Translations under genes and position numbers: made by a program
Assembly: GCA_013306675.1 (NCBI GenBank)
Contig: JABLUY010000017.1
Span: forward strand, 210,316-274,315
Source: Thraustochytrium sp. TN22
Lineage: Eukaryota; Sar; Bigyra; Thraustochytrida; Thraustochytriidae
Direction: 5' to 3'
DNA length: 64,000 nt
In this document: piece after piece, positions 1-12,200 of the stretch
How the letters are laid out: each line of letters starts with the position of its first letter
How positions within the stretch are numbered: the first letter of the stretch is position 1
The notes under the pieces: model-generated
The model's database searches: none
The model's input: the letters and a program-made list of their open reading frames with translations, nothing else
What the model was told of the DNA's origin: nothing

Positions 1-1380
1 TCTCTCGCGAAAGCGGGGGCGCCCAGTCCGCTACAGTCAGCTCAACGTGCGTTGCACACGCGCGTTGACCTGGAAGTACCTCAGCACGTCGCCGCAAACC
101 TTCCGAGTCCGTGACGCCGTCGACATCCTGGCCTTGGCCGGCAGCAATGGATGGATGGATACAACCCCCGAGGCGCCCCCGCGGCCACCTCCTGCTTCGG
201 GTGCGTCGGTGGTGCTGCGCCAGCGCGCGCCGGCGACGGAACGAGCATTTATTGCGCCAACCAAACTCGCGACCGCTGGAACTGAGTGACCCGGCGATGG
301 GCATCGGCTTGAAACAGCGCGCGACCACGAAACACATGGACAGAGCACACACCTCTTTTTGTAAGACAACCCATGGCCACTGCAAACTTGAAGGCGCTCA
401 TCACTGGACCACCCATCACGACAGCGCCACGCAGAGGCACTACGGGCCGGGGCCGGCGGGGCCGGGCAGCGCCGGGCACGCATATGCCCGTACGGTACGG
501 TGCAGTGGTTGTACCCTGGTACCCTGGTACCCTGCCAGTGCCGCTGTCACTGCAGTGACAGTGCAGTGCCAGTGCCAGTGGTTCATTGCAGCGCATGCAT
601 TGTACAGTTATGTAACGACGTTTCTGGGCGTGCCAGACTCGGAGTACCCTTCTTGAGCGCTCGCGCTTCGAGCGCTTGGGGTCTGCTGGCGAGTGCTCAT
701 TGTCAAGACGACGCAAGACGGCGCAAGACCGGCGCGTAGGCGCTAGCCGGCATTCGATTGCGCTCCAAGAGGTGCCGAGCTTCTGTGCTGGAGCCTGGGA
801 GATGGCGACAAGGTTTGCAATGTTGTCGGTAATGGGCATTGCTGCGCAGTCTTGGAAAGAAACACAATTTGATCCTTCCGGTCGTCAAACTCGCAACAAG
901 GTGAGACACTTGATTGTACGCAAGATGAAGGCGAGCTCGTTAGCAACGCTGTAGCTAAGAGCTAGCGAACTCGTAGCATGGCTCTGCACCCCGCTGCTGC
1001 TTTACCAAGGTCACATTGTCGTTGCGTTGCATTTTTGCGCGCTGCTTTCCAAGCTGCGCGTCTGTTTAGCCGGAGCTTGAGCGCGAGTTGCTTACTGGCG
1101 GGACCGCTCCTCCCTGGCACTGGCGCGGTTAGTGGCGGTCGGGCTGGACGCCATCATCAAGCACTCCGATTACCACATCGACATGCACACGGCCAGCTTT
1201 GGCCGCAAGACTCGGAATCGTGCGCGCCGACACTGGCAGTTCGTTTTATTATTTGACAGCGGCCGCTGGCCGGGCCCGGGCGAAAGGAAAGGAAGGCGAG
1301 CACCACCAACCACCGCTGGCGCGGCGGGAAGCGGCGTGGCACCCAGTCCTCTGCGACGCTCGCGGCTTGGCCGCGGCAGG
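1..1380. other. Upstream spacer without a supported gene
   Basis: Several short open frames exist on both strands but none shows a recognisable domain or protein-like composition, so I annotate no gene. The stretch holds the leader and promoter region of the PA28gamma gene and a cluster of short repeats around 505-590 (listed separately). No tRNA or rRNA was recognised. Confidence 0.6.
505..592. repeat. Short tandem repeat and perfect palindrome cluster
   Basis: Three tandem GGTACCCT-like units near 510-535 are followed by an 18-bp perfect palindrome at 544-561 (CTGTCACTGCAGTGACAG). Repeated CAGTGC/CCAGTG units follow up to about 590. The palindrome is read directly from the sequence. A role as a protein-binding site or a hairpin in RNA is only a possibility. 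Confidence 0.7.
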
Positions 1381-2154
1381 ATGGAGCGCAGCAAGCGACG
1401 GAAGCGCGGTGAAGCGGCCGAGCCGTCGGCAGCCATGCGTGCGCTGGAGGCCACGCAGGCGCGCATCCGCGAGGAGGCGGAGCGGACGCTGGACGAGACG
1501 CTGCCGTCCTTCATCGTGGCGGTCGACGAGCTGGCCGCCGAGGTGGAGGCCGCCATGGCGCATCCCGACGCGCAGGCGCGCGTGCCAACCACGGAAGAGC
1601 TCGCTCGCAGTGCCCGCCGGCGCCAGGCCTCCGCAGACGACGGCGCGGGCGCCACCGGCGAGGAAGCAGGCCAGGACTCCGCCAAGACAGAGCACCCTCA
1701 GGGGCTGCACGTCGAGGAGGATAAGGCGCTGGAGGGGCTGCTCAAGAATGCGCTCTCCAAGGTGCGCGAAGGAACGGCGCTGGTTGGGACCATCAAGACC
1801 TGGATCCAGCTCAACATTCCGCGCATCGAGGACGGCAATAACTTCGGCGTTGCGGTGCAGGAGGAGTGCGTCGCGGAGCTCAACCGCGTCGAGGCGGCCT
1901 GCTTTGCGCTGCTCGAGGCCACCTCCGAGCACCTTGGCCAGCGCGCCAAGCTGGCGCATAAAATGACCAAGCACGCGCTCATCCACGATTACCGCGAGGC
2001 TGTCCTCCAGCACGACGCCTACCAGCGCTCCTCCATCAAGATGACCCTTTTACGCATGCGCAATGGCTTTATGGTTGTGCAGGACATTCTCGTCAAGAAT
2101 CGCGACCGCATCAACAAGCCCCGCACCGATGAGCACGCCAACATTTTCTTCTGA
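1381..2154 (+). CDS. PSME3: Proteasome activator PA28gamma / REGgamma homologue
   Basis: 257-residue protein, close to the roughly 254 residues of animal REGgamma. It is expected to form a ring that caps the 20S proteasome and opens its gate independently of ATP and ubiquitin, usually in the nucleus. The diagnostic part is the C-terminal helical domain. It starts near residue 120 and contains the activation loop IPRIEDGNNFGVAVQEE (residues 146-162), nearly identical to the PA28 family, with the conserved Asn at 153. The family's closing helices follow (HDYREAVLQHD, ILKNRDRINKPR). Residues 1-65 form the first helix. The linker at about 65-120 is Ala/Glu-rich and variable, as in other PA28 proteins. 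The frame is open upstream to 1132, but the ATG at 1381 gives the family length and begins with a basic nuclear-type sequence (KRRKR), so I chose it. The basis is recognition of conserved motifs, not an alignment. Confidence 0.93.
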   Translation: MERSKRRKRGEAAEPSAAMRALEATQARIREEAERTLDETLPSFIVAVDELAAEVEAAMAHPDAQARVPTTEELARSARRRQASADDGAGATGEEAGQDSAKTEHPQGLHVEEDKALEGLLKNALSKVREGTALVGTIKTWIQLNIPRIEDGNNFGVAVQEECVAELNRVEAACFALLEATSEHLGQRAKLAHKMTKHALIHDYREAVLQHDAYQRSSIKMTLLRMRNGFMVVQDILVKNRDRINKPRTDEHANIFF

Positions 2155-3249
2155 CCATTCGCGCCTCGAACACGCGTGCGCGAGAATACCAACACTCGCT
2201 GCCTGGCTACGTCGATTGTCTGACGTGAACCAAAGCTCTACTCTGGCAGCCAGACAGCCCTGCACGCTGTCTCCTAACTGTCCGGGCTGAGTCGTGGCAA
2301 CTTGAACCATGTGCTCTTCTTTTCGCGTCCGCGAATGTTTTGGTTGCTTTGCTTTCCACTCTCGCCTCCAAGTTTTCTTGCCTGCAGAGGCCTGCTGGCC
2401 AGGGCCCTGCCAGTGCCTTGCGCGCACTCGCACGTGCTCGACGCAGGCCACGTGCTCTCACGGCGTCGCCGGCGCCGCCGCGCTTCTTCTGACAGGCTCG
2501 CGGTCACACGGTCACACAGTCACCGTGACGGTCGCACGCGGCACTAGCCCACTACGCCGTGCAGTGCCCCGCACGATGCCATCACCACGATCGCGCTTTT
2601 CGTCTGCATGTGCACTGCAAGCCGCGCCGCCGCGGACTTCCAAGAGCCGCTTGCGCCGCAGAAATCACGGCGCTCACTGATTTATGAAGCACTGGCCATG
2701 GCAGTGCGCACGCATCATGCACGCGGTGACGGCTGCCGCGCGCCATGCATCCATCTCTGGCGGCGGCGGCGCCGCCTCGCGAAGGCCTGCCCGCGGCGCG
2801 GCGCCTTCCCGCGCTCGGCGCAGTCTGCTCTGCAGCTGAGCGCGCGGCGCGCCCCGCGGAACTTGACTCGAGGGCCGAGCCTCGGCCGAGCGGGCCCGAG
2901 GACCGGGCGCAGAACCGGCGCCGTGCGCAGCGCGGCTCCCAAGTCGGGCCCGCGGCGGCGCGCAACACGCGTATCGCGGGCCGCAAGTGGCGGCCGCGGC
3001 GGCGCAAGTGGCGCAAAGCGGCCGCGGGAGCCAGCCAGCCGCGGCAAGGAGCAAGCCAACTGGAACAGAAGGGCGAGTCACGCGGCCGCGGCGCGGAGAG
3101 GACGGGAGGGGCGCCATCGCCCCGGGGGTTTGAATCGGGCGCGCGGCGGCAGAGCGGTTGGCAGCGCGCGCGGGGCCCGCGCGCGGCGGAGCGGCGGCGC
3201 GCGAGCGGCGGACCGCGCGGCGGCGCCGGCCGGCGGCCCGGGCAGCGGC
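2155..3249. other. Spacer and probable 5' leader of the giant gene
   Basis: The frame of the giant gene is open back to an ATG at 2608. The 214 residues this would add are Arg/Ala-rich low complexity with no domain, typical of stop-poor GC-rich DNA. They would also bury the signal segment more than 280 residues inside the protein. I therefore read this stretch as intergenic sequence plus 5' leader. No other gene is supported here. Confidence 0.55.
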
Positions 3250-6200
3250 ATGGAGCCGTCCATGCGCGGCGCGAGGCAGGCGGACGAGGCGGCGCCAGCG
3301 CGCCCGCGGCGGCGCACGAGGCCAACGACGACGACGACGACCACCACCACGAGCCCGACCTCGACGAGGGCGGCGCCGGCGGAGGAGGAGAGGAGGAGGA
3401 GGAGGAGAGAGGAGAGGAAGGGCTCGGCGGCGAGGCGAGGGAGGCCCGCCGCGGCCGCCGCGCTGCTCGCGCTCCTGCTGCTGGCCGCGCTCCAGGTCTG
3501 CGCGAGTCTGGCGCAGACCGCCTCCTCGGCGACGGCCTCCAAGGCCGTCGAGGAGGCGGCGGAGGAGGGCGTCCAGGCGCAGGGAGTGGCGGCGGCGGCA
3601 GCAGCAGAGGCCGCCGCCGGCGAGAGCCAGGGCGACGTAGACGAGCTCAAGGTCGGTCTCGTCCAGGAGGAGGAGGACCTGGAGGACCTGGAGGACCTGG
3701 AGGAGGCGGAGGAGGATGAGGCGGCGCCGCATCTGCTGGACCTCCTGCAGTCGTGCCGTGCGGACGAGGAGTGCAGGTCCGGCGTGTGCTGCGAGCACTT
3801 CCGCGTGTGCCTGCCGAAGTCATGCCGCGACGGGCGGCTGAACGGCAACGAGACAGGCGTGGACTGCGGCGGCGACACGTGCACGCCGTGCGTGGCGGGC
3901 GCCGGCTGCGAGGTGGACGAGGACTGCCTGTCGCAGCGGTGCGAGTCCGAGTTCAGGCACCACTGTCTGCCGGCGACGTGCACGGACGGGCGCAAGAGCG
4001 GCGCCGAGACGGACGTCGATTGCGGCGGACCGCTCTGCGCGCCGTGCGCGCTGGGCGACGCCTGCGAGGCGGACGACGACTGCCAGTCCGCGCTCTGCGA
4101 CGATGAGACCGGCATGTGCGTGGCAGCCTCCTGCGGGAACGGTGTGCGCGACGCCGACGAGACCGACGTCGACTGCGGCGGCCTGGACTGCCCGGCCTGC
4201 GAGGACGGACAGTCATGCACGGCGAACCGCGACTGCGCCAGCGGCGCCTGCGATGCGGATGCCGGCGTCTGCGTGCCGCGCTCCTGCACAGACGGCGTGC
4301 TCAACGGGAACGAGACCGACATCGACTGCGGCGGCCCGCAGTGCATGCCGTGTGCACTAGGCGCACGCTGCCAGGCGCCGGAGGACTGCGCGGCACTCGC
4401 CTCGCTGCCCGAAGTCGGCGCAGCGCCCGTCCAGGCCACCTGCGACCCGCATGCGCTCGTGTGCACGCCGATCACCTGCCTGGACGGCCTGCTCAATGGC
4501 AACGAGACCGCCGTGGACTGCGGCGGCCGCTTTTGCCCGCCCTGCGAAGACGCCGCCGAGTGCGTGCGCAACGCTGACTGCCGCAGCGGGCTCTGCAGCC
4601 CGGACCTCGGCCTCTGCATGCCGCGCACCTGCCGCGATGGCCTGCTCAATGGCAACGAGACCGACGTCGATTGCGGCGGCCTATGCGGGCCATGCGCCGC
4701 CGGCCGCGGCTGCGCGAGCGCCGCTGACTGCCTCAGCGGCCTCTGCGACCCGACGCTCGGGACCTGCCTCGACGCTTCCTGCGTCGACGGCCGCAAAAAT
4801 GGCCTGGAGACCGACCAGGACTGCGGCGGTCCCACCTGCAGCCGATGCCCGGACGGCGCCACCTGCGCGGCCGACGACGACTGCGTCAACGGCCGCTGTG
4901 ACGAGCACAGCCGGCGCTGCCTGCCAGAGCACTGCGCGAACGGCCAGCTCGACGGCCTCGAGACCGACGTCGACTGCGGCGGCCCGGACTGCGGCCCGTG
5001 CGCCGACACGCGCCTCTGCGAGGCGGGCGCCGACTGCCTCAGCGGCATCTGCGACCAGGACCTCGGCGTCTGCCTTGCCGAGTCCTGCCGCAACGGCCTG
5101 CTCGACGGCAACGAGACCGACGTGGACTGCGGCGGCGGCTGCCGCCCGTGCGCGGTCGGCGGCTTCTGCAGGGCCGATACCGACTGCGCCTCGGGCGTCT
5201 GTGACGACGACCTCGCCGTCTGCGTGCCGGCCACCTGCCGCAACGGCCGCCTCGACCCGGGCGAGGCCGACGTGGACTGCGCCGGCGACTGCGCGCCCTG
5301 CACCGACGGCTCAGCCTGCACGCTCGACGCCGACTGCGTCTCGCGCACCTGCGACGCCGACGCCGGCCTCTGCCTCGCGCCGCACTGCCGCGACCGCCTG
5401 CTCAATGGCAATGAGACCGATGTGGACTGCGCTGGCCCGGACTGCCTCCCGTGCGAGAACGGCCGTCGCTGTCTTGCCAACGCCGACTGTCTCAGCGGCC
5501 TCTGCGACCCGAACACGGCGCGCTGCCTCGACGCGCACTGCGCCGACGGCCTGCTCAACGGCAACGAGACCGCCACGGACTGCGGCGGCCCGGACTGCCT
5601 TCCCTGCGCCGACCTGCGCGACTGCCGCGTCGACGCCGACTGCCAGAGCGGCCGCTGTCACCCGGACGCCGCGGTCTGCATGCCCGCCTCCTGCTTCGAC
5701 GGCGAGCTCAACGGGAATGAGACCGACGTCGACTGTGGCGCTCAGTGCACGCCCTGCGCCGCTGGCAAGGACTGCGACCACCCGGCCGACTGCGCCAGCG
5801 GCCTCTGCGACCCGGACCAGGGCATCTGCCTCGACGCCTCCTGCGTTGACGGCGTGCGCAACGGGCTCGAGACCGCCGTCGACTGCGGCGGCCCCGTCTG
5901 TGCGCGCTGCGCCGACGGCCTTGCCTGCCACTCGCACGCCGACTGCCAGCACGAGCACTGCTGCGAAGTCCACGCCGTTTGTCTCGCGCCGCACTGCGCC
6001 AACGGCGTGCTCGACTTCAACGAGACGGACCGCGACTGCGGCGGCCCGTGCTCCCCGTGCGAGGACGGCTTCCTCTGCGAGCGCAACGCGGACTGCCTCA
6101 GCAACTCCTGCCACGATGGCGCCTGTCTGCCAGCCTCGTGCAGCAACGGCCGCCTCGACGGCAACGAGACCTCCACGGACTGCGGTGGCCCCTTCTGCCC

Positions 6201-9200
6201 GCCCTGCTCCGTCGGCGACCGCTGCGAGCGCGCCTCGGACTGCAACTCGGACGTCGCCTTTTGCGACGCCACCGATGGCATCTGCTACCCGCTCGCCTGC
6301 GCCAACGGTCTCCAAGACGCCGGCGAGACCGACGTGGACTGCGGCGGGCCCGACTGCCCGCCCTGCGAAGACGGCAAGCGCTGCGAGGACGCCTACGACT
6401 GCGCCTCCTCCGCCTGCGACCTCGACACCGGCATCTGCGTGCCGCCCGCCTGCACGGACGGCCTGCTCAACGGTGACGAGACCGGCGTCGACTGCGGCGG
6501 CTCCTGCGCGCCCTGCGCCCAGGGCGTCGCCTGCCGCGCCGACGGCGATTGCGCCGCTGACCTGCGCTGCGAGCCCTTCCGCGGCCTCTGCGCGCCCGCC
6601 ACCTGCTTTGACGGCGTGCTCAATGGCCACGAGACCGGCCTCGACTGCGGCCACGACTGCTCGCCCTGCGACCACGGCTACGACTGCCTCACGGCGCGCG
6701 ACTGCAAGGAGCTCTGCAGCGAAGACCGCGCTACCTGCATGCCCTTCTCTTGCGTCGACGGCATGCGCAATGGCCTCGAGACGGACACGGACTGCGGCGG
6801 CCCGTTTTGTCGCGAGTGCGCGAACCTGCATCTCTGCGCACTCGACCGCGACTGCCAGAGCGGCTTCTGCGACCCGCGCCTCGCGCGCTGCATCCCGCGC
6901 CAGTGCAACGACGGCATCCAGAATGGCAACGAGACCGACGTCGACTGCGCCGGCGGCTGCGCGCCCTGCTCGCTTGACGCGCGCTGCCGCGCCGACCGCG
7001 ACTGCGAGTCCGGCCTGCGCTGCGACCCGCTCCGCACCGTCTGCGCGCCGGCCTCCTGCTTCGACGGCCTCATGAACGGCAACGAGACCGATGTCGACTG
7101 CGGCGGCCCGCACTGCGCGCCCTGCGCCACCGCGCTCGCCGCCTGCGCGCTTGACGATGACTGCAATGGCACCATGGTCTGCGACCCGGCTCTCCAGCAG
7201 TGCCTGCCAGCCGACCCTCTCGAGCGCCAGCTGCTCCTCCTGCCGCCCTCCTGCCGGAACGGCGTGCAGGATGGCGACGAGACCGACGTCGACTGCGGCG
7301 GCCCGCTCTGCCTGCCGTGCAACCGCACCGGCGCGGCCTGCGCGGCCGCCGCGGACTGCGCCGATGGCCTGCTCTGCGCCGCCGCCTCCAGCACCTGCGT
7401 GCGCGACACCTGCGTCAATGATGTGCAGGACGGTCAGGAGACCGACGTGGACTGCGGCGGGCCCGACTGCGCGCCCTGCGCCGACAACGCCGCCTGCGCC
7501 GACGCGCGCGACTGCGCCAGCGCGGTCTGCGACCCGGCCTCCGGGCTCTGCCTTCCCGGCACCTGTCACGATGGCATACACAACAACGCCGAAGCCGATG
7601 TCGACTGCGGCGGGCCCAACTGCGACCGCCGCTGCGCCGAGCTTTCCACCTGCAATGCGGACCAGGATTGCGTCGATGGCCTGATCTGCGACCCCGACGC
7701 GGCGCGCTGCGTGCAGCGTGACTGCCTCGGCCGCTGCGGCGGTGACCACTGCCCGCCGTGCGCTGTCGGCCGCGCCTGCGACTCGCCTTCCGACTGCGCG
7801 TCGGCCGCCTGCTCCGCGCACTCTGGCCTTTGCGTGCCCGCGCACTGTGGCAACCGCGTGCAGGACCACGACGAGGTTGACGTTGACTGCGGCGGCGCCA
7901 GCTGCGACCCCTGCGCGGCCGGCGCCGCTTGCACGAGCGACGCCGACTGTGCCTCCGGCCTGGCCTGTGCAGCGGCTGACTCCACCTGCCGCCCGGCCTC
8001 CTGCCAGGACGGCGTGCAGAACGGCCTCGAGACCTACACGGACTGTGGCGGCCCACACTGCGCGCCCTGCACGGCTGTCGGCGAGGCAACTTGCTTGCTG
8101 GACCGCGACTGCGCCTCTGGCCTCTGCAGCGCCGACGGCGAGTGCATCGCCAAGACCTGCGCGAACCACGTCAAGGATGGCGAGGAGACCGACGTGGACT
8201 GCGGTGGGCCCTTTTGCGCTCCCTGCGAGAATGGCCGCCGCTGCACCGACAGCGACGATTGCCGCACCGCCTTTTGCGACCGTGTCCTCGCCGTTTGCGC
8301 GGACCCGGCCGACGCCGACGACTGGATCGTCGACTGCGACGGCAACCGCCTCACCAACCTGGAGTGCGCCTCGGCCCGCCTCGGCTACACATCCTGCGAC
8401 CAGCACCTCAACGACAACGTCTGCGATGACGGCGCCTTCGTCTCGGACGCCGGCGTCGCCATCAGGCTTAATTGCGCTGCCCACGAGTGCGACCGCGGAG
8501 CTTGCGGCGCCTGCCGCCAGCTGAGCCAGGGCCGGGGCCAAGACCAGCTGCAGGGCAGTGCCCAGGCGCAGGCGCAGGCGCAGGCGCAGGCGCAGGCGCG
8601 CTACTCACTCCCGGGCGTCAACGCCGCCGCGCTGCCAGACTCCGAGGCTGGCGCCGCGTGGGCCGCCAACTATGCCGGCCTCAGCAACGGCGCATCGCTG
8701 GCCTTCTCTGGGCCGCCAGAAATCGTCACGCGCCTCACGCAGCTCCACAAGTTGGCAGACGTTGACTTCTCCCAGTACGACGACGCGGACACCGGCTTCG
8801 TCTACGGCGATTTCTTCCGCAATGTCGACTACGACAGCCTCGCACGCCCGGCCTCGCTGTGCCAGCCGCGCTTCGGCTGCCGTCTCTCCACGGACCTCGC
8901 GCCAGCTATTGACGCTTTTGCGCACGTTATCATGAGCTTCTACGACTTTAGCTCCATGGAGCAGGACGAGCGCTTCCTCGTGGAGGGCAGCCGCGACCCG
9001 GCAAGCCGCGTGCTGCTGGACGGCTTCTATCTCGCCGCGCGCTCTGCGGACCAGCCCAAAACGCTCACGCTCACCGGCAGCCTCCGGGTCGGCCGCCTGA
9101 GCGTCGTAGGCAAGGGTGGCGTCCTCGACCTGACCGAGGCCGAGTCCGTCCATCTGGAGCAGGGCCTGGTGGTCCTTCCCGGCGGCACCGTGCGCCTGGG

Positions 9201-12200
9201 CGGACCCATGGCGCTCACTGGCTCGGACCGCGCCTTCCTGCTCGTCCTTGGCTCGATGGAGATCGAGGCTGCCGGTGACGTCGACCGGGAGCACCATGAG
9301 CTTCAGGATCTCGAGCACTCCTCGGCGCTCGTCCCGTTGCTGGACCTCGCCCGCATCGACGTCTTTGGGGCCGCCCGCATGCACCACGGCGCTGCCGCCC
9401 AGCTAACGGCGCGCACCGCCTTCTCCGTCATGCCGGGCGCCTCGCTCGAGCTCTTCGGAGATCTCGCGCTGCGCTGCGCCTCGTCCGCACGAGACTGCCG
9501 TCTGCGCAACCTCGGCTTGCTTCGCGTTATGGGCGCCGCCACCCTCGATGTGCACCTGCTCAACGACGGCCACCTCGATCTGCAGTCTGGCGTCTTTCGC
9601 GCGGCTTTTGGGCTCACAAACCGCGGGCTCGTCACCGTCGCACCGACTGCTGTCTGGGAGGCGCAGTCCGCGCGGCTCGATTTGCGTGGCGCGCGCTTCA
9701 TGGAGGATGACTTCGGGCTCAAGGCGCTCCTCGCGCAGACCGAGCCCGTCGACAAGGCCTCTCTACTGCTGCAGCAGCAGCTGCTCCGCTCCCGGGTGCT
9801 CCGGGCCCAGGTTCTCGTGCGCGGCGTCCTGCGCCTCGCGGACCAGGCCTCCCTCCATCTCGCTGACGGCGCGCTGCTCTCTGCTGTGGGCCCCTGCGCC
9901 CTCGAGCTGCGCGAGGGCTCCCGCACCAAGGTGCTCGCCGGCTCTGAGATTGTCCTTGCGCCTGCCGCCGACGCCTCGGCGCCCGCCTGTGCCCGCGAGA
10001 CCCCGCTGCTGCACGGCGAAATCCGCCTGGCCGGCGCTGGCGCCGTGCTTCGCGCCTTCATTCCCGATTCGACGTCCCGCCTCCACATTGACGGCAAAGT
10101 TCTCTTCTCGCAGGGCGGCGCCGTGCTGGTGGAGCACCCCGGAAGCCTCGTTGGTGCTGCTGCAGCCGATCCCACCGTGTCCGTGGCGCGCAGGTCCCTC
10201 TCCGCCACCGGCGCAGGTACCAGCGCTACGACGATGACCTCGGGCGCCAATACGGTCTTTAGTAACCCGGTGGTGGCGGATGGCGACCTTGTCATCCCTC
10301 AGGGCCAGAGCGTGACCTTCCGCTCGACGCTTGTGCACACGGGCGCACTCACCGTGCTGGGCTCGGTCACCTTCGAGGACTACACCCTCATCGCGCACCG
10401 CGTGAGCAACGAGGGTCGTCTGATCGTGGGCTCTGCCGGCCGCGTCATGCTCGCCGGCATGTATTCCGGCGACGGTTTTCTCAAGGTGAACGGCCAGCTC
10501 TACTTTGGCGGCTCTGGCGCCGTGGGCGGCGACCTCGTCAACACCGGTCGTGTGCACGTCGGCGTCGAGTCGCGCGCCGTTCTCGCGGACTTTGAGCGCA
10601 ATCTCTTCGCCTACGACACCGAGACTGCCTCGGGCCGCCGCCTGCTCGCCTGCGATGGCCAGCCGCACACCACGCACGTGCGCTTCGACGTTGGCGCCGC
10701 CTCCGGTGTCGGCGTCGAGTGGACGCTGCCCGTTCATACCTGCGAGCGCACGCCCGACGAGCCCACACTGCTCGCCGCGCTCTCGCGCCAGCTCGGCCTC
10801 GAGTCCGTCGATGGTCTCTCGCTGCGCGCTGGCAGCGGCAGCGGCGACGGTGCCCATACACTGCGCCGCTCGCTGGCGCGCGCCTCGGGCGCCTGGCACC
10901 AGCAGCGCGAGCTCACGCCCGAGGTCAGCCTCGTGGCGCCCGCCGCGACGCTTCCCGTGGGCGCCCTGGCGAGCACCTTTGCGCAGGCCGACGGCGTCCT
11001 GCTCGACATCGCGCGCGCCGCCACCGTGGACTTCCACGGCCGCGTCCTCGACGCGGGCGGCATCCTTGTCGCGGACGAGGCCGACGTTGGCCTCCACGGG
11101 ACGGTGTCCTTTGACCGGCCCATGCAGAACTTTGGCCGCCTCTTCATTGGCCCCACCGCCCACGTCGATTTCGCCCGCGCGCTCGACAGCGCCGGTAACG
11201 TCACCATTGAGGGTAACATCACCATCGCCGATGAGACCATCTATTCGCAGGACGTATACCTGCGCGGCTCCATGCATGTGACGTCCACGGGCAATGTTAC
11301 CTTCGAGTCGCTCCTGGAGAACTCCGGCACGATCACCGTCGACGAGGGCGGTGGCGTTGCCATGTTCGGCGCCGCCACCTTTGATGAGGAGTCCTTCTTC
11401 ATTTGCGACGGCGAGCTGGAGCTCGGCTACGGCAGCTCACTCGTGCTCTATGGCGACTTTGCCGTCACCGAAACAGGAACCACAACAGTGGACGGTGCGC
11501 AGATTGACGTCTATTCGCCGGCCGTCTACTTTGACGGCCTGTACTTCCAGACCCGCGGCGCCTTTGTGAGCGTCGAGGACGGCGGTGTCCTGGTCTTCGA
11601 GGGCGAGTTCTCCTCGGACGAGAACGCGCAGATCTCCGTGGAGACCAACGGTAAGCTTCGCTTCCAGGGCTCCTCAATCTTCGCGCAGGACCTCGTCACG
11701 GGAGCCGCATACCGCTCTGCTACCGACCAGTACGTGGCGCTGTCCAACAAGGGCACCCTCGTGCTCTCGCGCACCGCGACGCTCACCATGGACGGCACCG
11801 AGCTTTCAAGCACCGGCTCGCTTGATGCCAAGGAGGGCTCCACGCTGGCCTGCTCTTCGTCCGACGCCAAGCTCACTCTCAATGACGCCGTCGTGGACGG
11901 CCTGTTGGCCGTCAACAACACCTGCGTCGTCACCTTCACCGGCCACAACGTCGTGGGCGGCTCCGTCATGGTCTCGTACGACGCGGTCACTGTCATTGCC
12001 GCGACGCGTCTCACACTCGACCAGGACGCCCTGTGGACCTCGGACGGCGTGCTCACCGTAGAGCAGGACGCCACGTTTGTGGTCAAGGGTCTGCTGCGCA
12101 GCCGCGGCCACGCGCTCAACCGCGGCCGCCTCATGCTCGCCTCGCGCCTGGCCATGCCCAGTGTCATCACCTCGACGCTGCAGAGCTACGGCTCTGTGAT

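Noticed and set aside
2608-3249. N-terminal extension of the giant protein from the ATG at 2608
   Set aside because: It adds Arg/Ala low complexity and would place the signal segment too far inside. The ATG at 3250 is preferred, though not proven.
3078-5576. An 832-codon minus-strand open frame opposite the start of the giant gene
   Set aside because: Its Ser/Gln/Pro composition repeats with the sense-strand period. No start or domain supports it.
4451-7075. An 874-codon plus-strand open frame in another phase inside the giant gene
   Set aside because: Ala/Thr/Pro/Arg low complexity produced by out-of-frame reading of the cysteine repeats.
5311-8541. A 1,076-codon minus-strand open frame opposite the cysteine-rich repeats
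   Set aside because: It is the mirror of a GC-rich repeat array. The translation is Ala/Val/Gly repeats that simply follow the sense repeats and show no domain.
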